Shown in pieces: positions 1 through 6,858 of a stretch of DNA of 13,252 nucleotides (positions are counted from its first letter, which is position 1; the number at the start of each line of letters is the position of its first letter). The DNA lies in NCBI GenBank assembly GCA_019232725.1, contig JAFANK010000078.1, positions 1 to 13,252 on the forward strand. Direction: 5' to 3'. The notes beneath the pieces are model-generated. The model saw only the letters and a program-made list of their open reading frames with translations, searched no databases and was not told the DNA's origin. The translations under genes and the position numbers were made by a program. This stretch comes from Vulcanimicrobiota bacterium. Its GTDB lineage: Bacteria; Vulcanimicrobiota; Vulcanimicrobiia; Eremiobacterales; Eremiobacteraceae.

Positions 1-353
1 CTGACGTCTTCAGCGGCGCGTTCGAGGACCTAAGCCTCCAGACGGTATTGTACGTGCGCGGGGTCGAGGACCACTTCGGCGACCAGGTCGCCCAGCTTGA
101 GTATCTGTATTTCCGCGGCGAAGACGCCGGGGATACCACCTTGTTCGTCGATGCGACGCGCGTTTCGAACGGCGACAATGGCGATGGCCTCTCACGCGAC
201 GACATCGATCGCGTCGGGCGTGAGATCACTGCACGCATCTTCGAAGTCTGCCGTTCCGGCGAGCTCACGCGCTTTCCGACCGCGCATGACGAAAGCACCT
301 GCCGGTTCTGCGCGTTCACCGCGATCTGTCCGGGACCGGGAGTGCACGCATGA
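1..353 (+). CDS. C-terminal end of an AddB/RecB-like PD-(D/E)XK nuclease subunit (5' truncated)
   Basis: The reading frame is already open at the window edge (first whole codon at 3) and ends at the TGA at 351-353, so only about the last 116 residues are present. Two features of the RecB/AddB nuclease fold are visible. One is a QxxxY-type motif close to the start (QTVLYVRG), which in this family follows the catalytic PD-(D/E)XK residues. The other is a C-terminal CRFCAFTAIC cluster (C-x2-C-x5-C, starting at base 300), which matches the three C-terminal cysteines that hold a 4Fe-4S cluster in AddB-type and Cas4/Dna2-like nucleases. The catalytic aspartate/lysine and any helicase domain lie upstream of the window. 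The stop codon overlaps the start of the helicase-nuclease gene by 4 bp (ATGA), so the two are almost certainly one translationally coupled operon encoding the two subunits of an end-resection complex. Family assignment is good; the exact subtype (AddB or AdnA) is open. Confidence 0.82.
   Translation, partial: DVFSGAFEDLSLQTVLYVRGVEDHFGDQVAQLEYLYFRGEDAGDTTLFVDATRVSNGDNGDGLSRDDIDRVGREITARIFEVCRSGELTRFPTAHDESTCRFCAFTAICPGPGVHA
338..342 (+). promoter_or_regulatory. Shine-Dalgarno site of the helicase-nuclease gene
   Basis: GGGAG lies 7 nt before the ATG at 350, inside the end of the upstream nuclease gene. It supports the ATG at 350 as the true start and coupled translation of the two subunits. 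Confidence 0.6.
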
Positions 354-3300
354 GAGCCGCCGGCCACATCCATCTTTCGGCGCAACAGCAAGCGGTGATC
401 GATCATCCGCTCGACCAGCCCGCCGTCGTCGAAGCCGGTGCCGGCACCGGCAAGACGTTCACGATCGTCGAGCGCGTGGTCGCGCTGCTCGCCTCAAGGA
501 CGGTGCGACCGGACCAGATCTTGTTGCTCACGTTCGGTCGCAAGGCGGCCGCTGAGCTGCGCGGGCGCCTCATGCAGCGCGTCGGCGAGTCGTCGCTGCA
601 GTGCCAGACGTTTCACTCTTTTGCCTGGAACCTATTATCCTCGCACTTGTATGACTGCGGCCTATCGCCCGAGACGACGGTGATCGAGGATGCCGAAGCG
701 CGCGTCGAATTTCTGACAGCCTTCGAAGACTACCTGAGCGCAAGCTCGCTCGAAGAGAGCGGCTTTCCACTGCGCAGCTTCAACCGCGATGAGCTGCGCG
801 GCTCGCTTTTCAAGATCCGGCAAGACCTCAAGCAGGAGGGGACGAGCATCGCGCAGTTCCGCGGCCGCGCTCTGGCTGCAGCAGATGCGTTTGCAGGCAT
901 CGCGTATCGCGAATTGCGCCGGCCCTATGCGCGCCGAACCGGCGGCCGTGACTACGACACTCTCGTGACCGTGACCCACGATGAATTCGCGCAGCAGATC
1001 GCAGAAGAAAAAGCGCGGGTCCGGGCGGTCGCCCTTATCTTCGAGCGTTTCGATCGCCGCCTTGCCGACCGACACTGCCTCACTTACGCGGACATCCTCG
1101 CCCGCGCCGAGGAGGCCCTCGCTGCAAGTCCTGGTCTGCGTGAAGAACTGCGCGAGCGCTACCGCTGCTGCATCGTCGACGAGTATCAAGACACCGATCG
1201 CGCCCAACACCGCTTCTTGGAGGCGTTGTTTGGCGTCGGTTTCGAGCGCGTCATGGTCGTGGGCGACGTCCTGCAAAGCATCTACAGCTTTCGCGGCGCG
1301 CACCCCCAAAACGTCGAGATCTTCAAGCAGGCTGGGCGCACCATGACCTACACGCTATCCGAGAATCGGCGCTCCGTGCAAGAGATCTTGCATCTTGCAC
1401 ACGAGGTCGTGACTGACGCGCACGCCGACGCGGTCGCGCTAGCCGCCGCCCGCGGCAGCGCAGGCGCGCAAGTCGTCCACGTTTCGAGCCTATGGGACGA
1501 TGACGCTGGTAGCGCGCAAGCATCGCCCGGCCACAAGAACGGTTACATCCCGTTCGATGAAGCCCGCGTCCTCGAAGCACGCGCCGTGGCAAAGCGGATC
1601 ACGCATCTGCTGCATTCCAAGATGCAGGTGCACGACCGCAACGACAACCTCGTGCCCATCGCACCGCAGCATATCGCGATCCTCTCGCGCACCAAATTGA
1701 ACGTCGGCCCCGTGACGGACGCGCTGCTGGATGCGGGCATTCCGTTCAAGCTGGTCGGCGGCGTCGGATTTTACGATGCTCCGGAGATCCGCGACGCTTT
1801 GGCGTGGCTACGCCTGCTCGCGGATCCTTTCCATTCCCCAGCGCTCACGAGAGCGTTGCAGTCACAAGCGATCGGCGCCGGCGATGCGATCGTCGCTCGT
1901 CTTGCGCGCAATGTCCAAGGCGATCCGGCGTCATTCGCGCGAGAAGTGCTCACGGGTCCCTTGCCCGAGGGCGATGATGCCGAGGCAGAGGGTGCGCGCG
2001 CGGCGGGCAGTGCCGTGCGCACGCTGCTCGACGAGCTTGCGCCGTATGCGGCGTTGCCGCTCTTGAGTGCGTTGCGTGCGGTGTACGAGCGCACGGGCAT
2101 GGAGCATTTCTACCATGAAAGCACGCACCATAGAGCTGCGCAAGCGCGCGCGAATCTGGACAAGCTCGAGGCGCTGGCACGCGGGTTCGCTCAGGATACG
2201 CCCGGCGTCCAACCCGGTGAGTTCGTCGCCTTTGTGGGCGAGCTCGAAGGCATCGAGTACGACGAGCGTGAGGCCGATGTGCCCGCCGCCGCTGCCGTGA
2301 CCCTCTCTACCATCCATTCCGCCAAAGGCTTGGAGTGGCCGATCGTCTTCGTGCTGAGCGTGTGGCCCGACGACCACAAGGGATCGCGCTTATTCGTGCA
2401 TGACGACGGTTCGCTGCTCTATGGCGAGGCCGCAGATGGCAGCAGGCCCTTGCATTTCCTTGCCGTGACCGAGCGCACCAACAGCGAAGGCTGGCTGCCG
2501 CGAAGAGACGAGCAACCGAAAAAAGACGACGCGGAAGAACGCCGTCTCCTGTACGTCGCGATCACGCGGGCTCGTGACCGGATTTTTGTCAGCGGTCTTC
2601 GCCGGCGCCCATCCAAGGCAAAGCCCGAGGGATCCACGCACAAGTTCCTGACGGCCATTTACGATTGGGTGCTTGGACGCGGGTGGCCGAGCGACGACCA
2701 CCGCGAACTGCCGGTACCCGCCCGGTGGACGCCGCCAGCTCGGCAGTTAACAGTGGCTCCCGTGCTGCGGCCAGTGCAACCCACGCACGTGCGCGGCATG
2801 TGTCCGCCACTTTCCTATTCGCTCATCGCCGACTTCGAGCAGTGCGCGCGACGGGCCGTATACCGCGCCGGTCTGCGACTGCCGCAAGTCGCGACGCCAC
2901 AGCGCCGTGCGCGCGCAAGGCGTGGCTGGGACGATCCCGTTGACGCCGACATGCTGGAGTCGCCGCAGGTCTGCGCAGATGACGACGCGTTGCTCAAGGC
3001 GGGCGACTTCGGCGCGATGGTGCACAAAGCGCTCGAGCTGTGGGCGATCGCAAAGCGTGACGGCGTGACCAAGCCGCTCCCCCAACTCATTGAAGACGCC
3101 GGTCGCGTTCTCGATCTCTCCCCTGGCGATGAGGACCGGCGCACTGCCATCGGCGCGATTGAACACGTAGCCCAAGCATTTGCGAGATGGACAGTGTTGC
3201 TCGTGGAGGCACCGTTCACGATCGACGTCGGCAGCGAGGGCGATCCGCAGTTGCTCTTCGGCTATCTCGATCTGCTGGCTCGCGACGAGCAAGGCCGCGT

Positions 3301-3601
3301 GTGCCTTGTGGACTACAAGTCCGGAGGCGCGCTCGGGACGCAGTTCGGTTTACAGCTTGCGCTCTACCGCACAGCGGCCAAGTCTGCCTATGGCATCGAG
3401 GTCGAGCGTTCGTACATCGGCCGCGTCAAAGAGAACGCCTTCGAACTCGAAGCGGTCAGCCCCGCGGACGATGAGGAGGTCCGGGCCGTGATCGAACGCG
3501 TACGGCAAGGCTTTGCCGCTTGCGACACGCGTGCCAATGCCGGAGCGTGGTGCGGCAAGTGCGGCTACCGCAAAGCCCCGTGCATGGACTTCAAGCGCTG
3601 A
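350..3601 (+). CDS. UvrD-family helicase fused to RecB-like nuclease (AddA/AdnB-type DNA end-resection subunit)
   Basis: This 1083-residue protein should unwind and degrade DNA ends for recombinational repair. The N-terminal motor is complete superfamily 1A: Q-motif glutamines (LSAQQQAVI), Walker A AGAGTGKT (29-36, Lys35), motif Ia around LLLTFGRKAAAEL, Walker B DEYQDT (277-282), motif III with Gln309 in QSIYSFRGA, motif V STIHSAKGLEW (653-663) and motif VI YVAITRARDR (735-744). The C-terminal nuclease has His892, Asp974, Asp988-x-Lys990 and QLALY (1002-1006), the full catalytic set of RecB-like nucleases. Cys832 (DFEQC) and Cys1068, Cys1071 and Cys1078 sit where 4Fe-4S ligands occur in AddB-type nucleases, although the last spacing is C-x6-C rather than the usual C-x5-C. 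Classical AddA lacks this cluster, and length and layout are closer to the mycobacterial AdnA/AdnB pattern. The start overlaps the upstream stop by 4 bp. A plain UvrD/PcrA is excluded by the nuclease domain. Confidence 0.93.
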   Translation: MRAAGHIHLSAQQQAVIDHPLDQPAVVEAGAGTGKTFTIVERVVALLASRTVRPDQILLLTFGRKAAAELRGRLMQRVGESSLQCQTFHSFAWNLLSSHLYDCGLSPETTVIEDAEARVEFLTAFEDYLSASSLEESGFPLRSFNRDELRGSLFKIRQDLKQEGTSIAQFRGRALAAADAFAGIAYRELRRPYARRTGGRDYDTLVTVTHDEFAQQIAEEKARVRAVALIFERFDRRLADRHCLTYADILARAEEALAASPGLREELRERYRCCIVDEYQDTDRAQHRFLEALFGVGFERVMVVGDVLQSIYSFRGAHPQNVEIFKQAGRTMTYTLSENRRSVQEILHLAHEVVTDAHADAVALAAARGSAGAQVVHVSSLWDDDAGSAQASPGHKNGYIPFDEARVLEARAVAKRITHLLHSKMQVHDRNDNLVPIAPQHIAILSRTKLNVGPVTDALLDAGIPFKLVGGVGFYDAPEIRDALAWLRLLADPFHSPALTRALQSQAIGAGDAIVARLARNVQGDPASFAREVLTGPLPEGDDAEAEGARAAGSAVRTLLDELAPYAALPLLSALRAVYERTGMEHFYHESTHHRAAQARANLDKLEALARGFAQDTPGVQPGEFVAFVGELEGIEYDEREADVPAAAAVTLSTIHSAKGLEWPIVFVLSVWPDDHKGSRLFVHDDGSLLYGEAADGSRPLHFLAVTERTNSEGWLPRRDEQPKKDDAEERRLLYVAITRARDRIFVSGLRRRPSKAKPEGSTHKFLTAIYDWVLGRGWPSDDHRELPVPARWTPPARQLTVAPVLRPVQPTHVRGMCPPLSYSLIADFEQCARRAVYRAGLRLPQVATPQRRARARRGWDDPVDADMLESPQVCADDDALLKAGDFGAMVHKALELWAIAKRDGVTKPLPQLIEDAGRVLDLSPGDEDRRTAIGAIEHVAQAFARWTVLLVEAPFTIDVGSEGDPQLLFGYLDLLARDEQGRVCLVDYKSGGALGTQFGLQLALYRTAAKSAYGIEVERSYIGRVKENAFELEAVSPADDEEVRAVIERVRQGFAACDTRANAGAWCGKCGYRKAPCMDFKR

Positions 3602-3832
3602 GGACGCTCGCGGGTTAACGGGTTTGCACGTCCTCCTCGTGCACGCAAGCGTCACCATGATGGTCGAACGTGCCCAGCGGCCGCAAGCCAAGCGGTCGCA
3701 TGAAGCTGCTGGGCGCAACATCCAGGTCGTCATCGTGCAGAGCAAGATCGATCATCCGGCCGAGGATGTTGTGCGTCATCCGCTGCAGCGCAGGCGTGCA
3801 GTTGTGACGAGGCAAACGCTCATCGAGCGCGT
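3602..3832. other. Gap between convergent genes; no confident gene
   Basis: These 231 bp separate the + strand helicase-nuclease gene from the - strand VOC gene. Two frames sharing the same codon boundaries stay open through it on opposite strands. On the - strand, a 66-codon stretch from a TTG at 3815 to a stop at 3615 contains composition that could be protein (for example MTHNILGRMIDLALHDD), but it has no Shine-Dalgarno site, and its frame runs upstream into the VOC gene out of phase. The + strand frame is a continuation of a frame inside the helicase gene. Neither is called as a gene. A degraded gene remnant is possible. Confidence 0.4.
3625..3643 (+). terminator. Possible weak terminator hairpin after the helicase-nuclease gene
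   Basis: TGCACG (3625-3630) and CGTGCA (3638-3643) form a perfect 6-bp stem around a 7-nt loop, 24 nt after the helicase stop codon. No T-run follows, so intrinsic termination is uncertain. Confidence 0.25.
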
Positions 3833-4213
3833 TTAGCGCGGCTTGAGCTCGTGCAGGATGAAGCCGTTGCCCTCTGTGTCGAGCCCGAAGGCCAAAAAGC
3901 AGCCTTGAGTTTCATAGATCTTCGCGTCGTCTTCAAATGCGATGCCATCGGCCTTGCACGCTTGGACTGCCGCCTTGATGTCTTTGACGCCGAAATGCAC
4001 GCCGCCGCTTTTCTCCCATGGCGATCCCGGCGGTTTCACGATGCCGAAGGTCTCCCCGCTCGGAAACGTCCACTCGACACCGATGGGCAGAAATTCCAGC
4101 GTCGGTGCGAAGCCGAACAAGTCAGAGTAGAATTCTTTCGCCCGGTCAACGTCTTTGACCAAATACGAGGTGGTATCGATCCCGCGGATACCCACCGTGC
4201 TCGCTGTCGCCAT
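3833..4213 (-). CDS. VOC-superfamily (glyoxalase/bleomycin-resistance fold) protein
   Basis: A 126-residue protein with a vicinal-oxygen-chelate fold: a first beta-alpha module with VKDVDRAKEFYSDLFGF (19-35), a second with GGVHFGVKDIKAAV (70-83), and a closing GNGFILHELKPR. Family members bind metals and catalyse isomerisation, epimerisation or ring-cleavage reactions, or simply bind small molecules. Here the usual first metal ligand (His in the IDHxxLxV pattern) is Thr14, while His73 is kept, so metal catalysis is doubtful. The ATG at 4213 is chosen over one 36 nt upstream because a strong AGAGGAG sits 5 nt before it. It is the last gene of the - strand run, 69 bp after the cupin gene, and has its own good ribosome binding site. 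It probably shares the operon transcript. Specific function is unknown. Confidence 0.85.
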   Translation of the reverse strand: MATASTVGIRGIDTTSYLVKDVDRAKEFYSDLFGFAPTLEFLPIGVEWTFPSGETFGIVKPPGSPWEKSGGVHFGVKDIKAAVQACKADGIAFEDDAKIYETQGCFLAFGLDTEGNGFILHELKPR

Positions 4214-4218
4214 AGCCG

Positions 4219-4225
4219 CTCCTCT
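4219..4225 (-). promoter_or_regulatory. Shine-Dalgarno site of the VOC gene
   Basis: On the - strand AGAGGAG lies 5 nt before the ATG at 4213. It decides the start in favour of this codon rather than the in-frame ATG at 4249. Confidence 0.7.
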
Positions 4226-4282
4226 GCTTTTGGGAATTGGGGGCGGCATAGGTACCGCGCAGCGGCGGCCTTCTCCTACGAG

Positions 4283-4744
4283 TCAGGAGGCAGTTCTGAT
4301 TTTGCTTGCCAGCACGGGATGCGCCCGCAGCGCCATGAGTTCGTCGGGTCCGAGCGCTTGCGGCCGGTCGCGATCCGTATCGACGATGCACAAAAAACCG
4401 AACGCCTCATCACCTCGATTGACGAATTGATGGCGAGCGTTTGCCGGAACGTAGATGTGATCGAACTCTTCGACATCGTGCACTTCGTCACCGACGATGG
4501 CGTAGCCGCGGCCGCGAACGCAGATGACCGAGTGGATGTGCTCGTGGCGCTCGAGGCTTGTGAACCCGCCGGGACCCACTTCGAAATAACGCACGTCGAA
4601 GCGGCCGCCTTCATCGCGACCCTTGATGATGTGACGCGTGGTGTCGCGCCACGAGCGGCCCGCGCCATCGCTATGCTCGTCCGCGTACGATGTCGGATGC
4701 ACGTCTTGCCAGGTGAAGGACTGCTGATCGAACTTCTTCTTCAT
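4283..4744 (-). CDS. Single-domain cupin protein
   Basis: A 153-residue small cupin. Motif 1 is the histidine-rich HEHIHS (67-72) followed by RGRGYAIVGDE (77-87). Motif 2 is VPANARHQFVN (99-109) with His105. Expected metal ligands are therefore His67/His69 (or His69/His71) and His105; the conserved Glu of the classical motif is not seen, and His71 may take its place. The start at MKKKFD is chosen because its ATG overlaps the stop of the upstream dehydrogenase gene by 4 bp (ATGA). The longer open frame up to 4981 only shadows that dehydrogenase. Cupins of this kind can be sugar isomerases, dioxygenases or ligand-binding proteins. Translational coupling to a zinc dehydrogenase suggests it acts on the same substrate or product, but no reaction can be assigned. 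Confidence 0.88.
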   Translation of the reverse strand: MKKKFDQQSFTWQDVHPTSYADEHSDGAGRSWRDTTRHIIKGRDEGGRFDVRYFEVGPGGFTSLERHEHIHSVICVRGRGYAIVGDEVHDVEEFDHIYVPANARHQFVNRGDEAFGFLCIVDTDRDRPQALGPDELMALRAHPVLASKIRTAS

Positions 4745-5823
4745 TCGTGCAGGCGGCTTTCTTGGGGGTAAACGACGACCTTCAGCGCCACGTCGGGATT
4801 CTTCACCATGGCATATGCTTGTGCCGCTTCGTCGAGACCAAAGCGGTGGGTGAAAAGCGGTTCCACCGGCAGGCCCTGCTCGAGCAACGCGAGCGCAGCT
4901 CGCGTATCGTCGGGGCCGGCCGAGTAGCTCGTGATGACGCTGACGTCCTTGAAGAAGAGATCGCCGACGTCGAGCGGCCATGTGTCGCCCGGCTGCAGCG
5001 GAGTGAAGATGACGATCGAGCCACCGGGTGCAACACAGGACGCCGCGGCGTCAAGCGCCGCTTTGGAACCCGGCGTGACGAAGACGATTTCCGCGCCCGC
5101 GCCATCTGTCGCCGCACGCACTTGTTCGCGTAGCGGCTCTCGGGCATCGATCGCGGCATCGGCACCGAAGCGAGGGGCAAGCGCCATCCGCGACGGCACT
5201 CTGTCGGCGCCGAGGACGACCCCGGCACCGCCTTGGCGGGCCAGCAGCACGTGCATCATCCCCATCGCGCCAAGGCCGATCACGAGCACCCGATCGCCGG
5301 CACGCAAGCCCGAACGCCGCACCGACTTGCACACGGTCGCCAATGGTTCGATGAGGGTCGCGATCTCGTCTTTGAGATGCTCCGGAACGCGCAATACGTC
5401 GTGGCGCACGCTTTCCGCAGGAACGATAGCCAGCTGTGAGAGCGCTCCGGGATTGAGTCTGGTCGCACGCCAGGTCGCGCATTGCACGAAGTCCCCGCGT
5501 TTGCAGCGCCTGCACGCCATGCAGGGCGCGTGATGGTGGACGAAAAGCCGCTCACCGGCTTCGAATGGCGCTCCCTGCGAGGGGCGCGCACCGTCACCGA
5601 CTGCGACCACAACGGTCACGGGCTCATGCCCGAGGACAAACGGAGCCTTGCTGTCCGCATACCACGCGAGCACTTCGCTTGCGCACAAGCCGCAGGCGTG
5701 CACGCGTACCAATAACTCCCCAGGCCCTGGCTCGGGTACTGGCATTTCGCGCACGCTGACCTGGCCGCCAGGTTCATAAACGGCCGCGCGCGTCATCATG
5801 TCTTTGCTGAGCTTTATATCCAT
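4741..5823 (-). CDS. Zinc-dependent medium-chain alcohol/polyol dehydrogenase (first of two)
   Basis: A 360-residue MDR-family NAD(P)-dependent dehydrogenase, cytoplasmic, oxidising a secondary alcohol of a polyol, sugar or amino acid. Catalytic zinc ligands are Cys47 (in CGLCASE), His66-Glu67 (GHE) and probably Glu159 (IEPLAT). The structural zinc lobe is C101-x2-C104-x2-C107-x7-C115. The Rossmann dinucleotide motif is GLGAMG (183-188). The overall pattern is that of the threonine-3-dehydrogenase/sorbitol-dehydrogenase branch, but substrate is not readable. The given start at 5823 overlaps the upstream dehydrogenase gene by 10 bp. Met9 or Met10 (MTRAAVYEP) is an equally good start, since no clear Shine-Dalgarno site decides. 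The catalytic cysteine is followed by Ala-Ser-Glu rather than the usual Gly-Ser/Thr-Asp, a small departure from the family norm. The downstream end overlaps the cupin start. Confidence 0.93.
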   Translation of the reverse strand: MDIKLSKDMMTRAAVYEPGGQVSVREMPVPEPGPGELLVRVHACGLCASEVLAWYADSKAPFVLGHEPVTVVVAVGDGARPSQGAPFEAGERLFVHHHAPCMACRRCKRGDFVQCATWRATRLNPGALSQLAIVPAESVRHDVLRVPEHLKDEIATLIEPLATVCKSVRRSGLRAGDRVLVIGLGAMGMMHVLLARQGGAGVVLGADRVPSRMALAPRFGADAAIDAREPLREQVRAATDGAGAEIVFVTPGSKAALDAAASCVAPGGSIVIFTPLQPGDTWPLDVGDLFFKDVSVITSYSAGPDDTRAALALLEQGLPVEPLFTHRFGLDEAAQAYAMVKNPDVALKVVVYPQESRLHE

Positions 5824-6857
5824 TGCGCTTGAGCGGGCTCAGGAATGAGCGCGTACTTGTGGCCTGCCCGATGGTCGAGCATCTCAAAAGCGTGCGAGAG
5901 CGACGCGAGTGGCAAAACGCCCGAGATGAGATCGCGTGCCGGCACGACGCCTGTCACCAAGAGGTCGCGCGCTTCCCGAACATCGTCGGGCGTGAAGTGG
6001 AAGCTGCCCAAAATAGCGAGCTCGTCATAGTGCACGCGCGTCGCATCGAGCGGCACGTGCGTACCTTTGGGCAACCCGCTGAACGCCAACACGCGACCGC
6101 CCGGCGCAGCCAAGCGCACGGCCTCCTGCCACGACTCGGACGTGCCGGCGCACTCGATGACCGCGGGAAACGAGGCTGCGCGCTCGGGGGGTAGCGAGTC
6201 GAAGTCCGCCACCACCATGGAAGCTGCGCCAAGGCGTGCCGCAAGATCGCGCCGGCGGTCGTCGCGCGCAAACACGGTCGTCGTGATGCCCGCGTGCTTG
6301 GCGTACACCAGGTGCAAGAGCCCGATGACGCCCGCGCCGATGATCGCCAACTCGTGCGGTATCGGCGTACGGGCATTCGCGCGGCGCAACACGTTCCAGC
6401 CGTGGACCACACAGGAGAAGGGCTCCAAGAACGCCGCCTCGATGTACCCGAGTCCTTGCGGTTTTGCGAACAGGTTGCGCGCGACCACCTTGGCCGGCAG
6501 GCGGATATAGTCAGCATATGCGCCGAGCGCCATATCATCTGTGATGTGTTCGCACAGGTTCTCGTCGCCGGCCGCGCAGCGCGCGCAGCTGCCGCAGGGT
6601 GCAGTCTGCACCCACATGACGGCTTCGCCGGGCCGCACGGAGCGCACGCCCTCGCCGACTGCGACCACGTCGCCGGACGCTTCGTGCCCAAACGGACCGA
6701 AGGCGAGCTTGGGATGGCCGCGCCTGTATGTCTTGAGATCCGTACCGCAGGTCAGTGCAGCGCGGACCCTGACGATGACCTCACCCGGAGCCGGCGTGGG
6801 CGCCGGCAAGTCTTCCCAATCGATCGTGTTGGGGCTCGCAAGGATGGCGCGACGCAC
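5814..6857 (-). CDS. Zinc-dependent medium-chain alcohol/polyol dehydrogenase (second of two)
   Basis: A 347-residue MDR dehydrogenase of the sorbitol/threonine dehydrogenase type. Catalytic zinc residues are Cys37 (TCGTDLKTY), His58-Glu59 (GHE) and Glu145 (LEP). The structural zinc cysteines are 88, 91, 94 and 102, and the cofactor motif is GAGVIG (174-179). The late segment HYDELAILGSFHFTPDD resembles the region found in sorbitol and galactitol-phosphate dehydrogenases. It starts with GTG at 6857, one base after the stop of the substrate-binding lipoprotein gene, with GGGAG 7 nt upstream. It differs strongly from the adjacent dehydrogenase, so the pair is not a recent duplication. The two probably act on different steps, or form a hetero-oligomer with the neighbouring dehydrogenase. 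Substrate is unknown. Confidence 0.93.
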   Translation of the reverse strand: MRRAILASPNTIDWEDLPAPTPAPGEVIVRVRAALTCGTDLKTYRRGHPKLAFGPFGHEASGDVVAVGEGVRSVRPGEAVMWVQTAPCGSCARCAAGDENLCEHITDDMALGAYADYIRLPAKVVARNLFAKPQGLGYIEAAFLEPFSCVVHGWNVLRRANARTPIPHELAIIGAGVIGLLHLVYAKHAGITTTVFARDDRRRDLAARLGAASMVVADFDSLPPERAASFPAVIECAGTSESWQEAVRLAAPGGRVLAFSGLPKGTHVPLDATRVHYDELAILGSFHFTPDDVREARDLLVTGVVPARDLISGVLPLASLSHAFEMLDHRAGHKYALIPEPAQAQWI

Positions 6858-6858
6858 G

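Noticed and set aside
662..1309. 215-codon open frame on the - strand inside the helicase gene
   Set aside because: The + strand frame has the Walker A/B and other helicase motifs across this stretch; the antisense frame has none.
3851..4771. 306-codon open frame on the + strand
   Set aside because: It lies antisense to both the VOC and cupin genes, which have clear family motifs; long opposite-strand frames are common in GC-rich DNA.
4745..4981. N-terminal extension of the cupin frame
   Set aside because: It overlaps the dehydrogenase gene out of frame, is arginine-rich shadow sequence, and the ATG at 4744 forms a normal ATGA junction.
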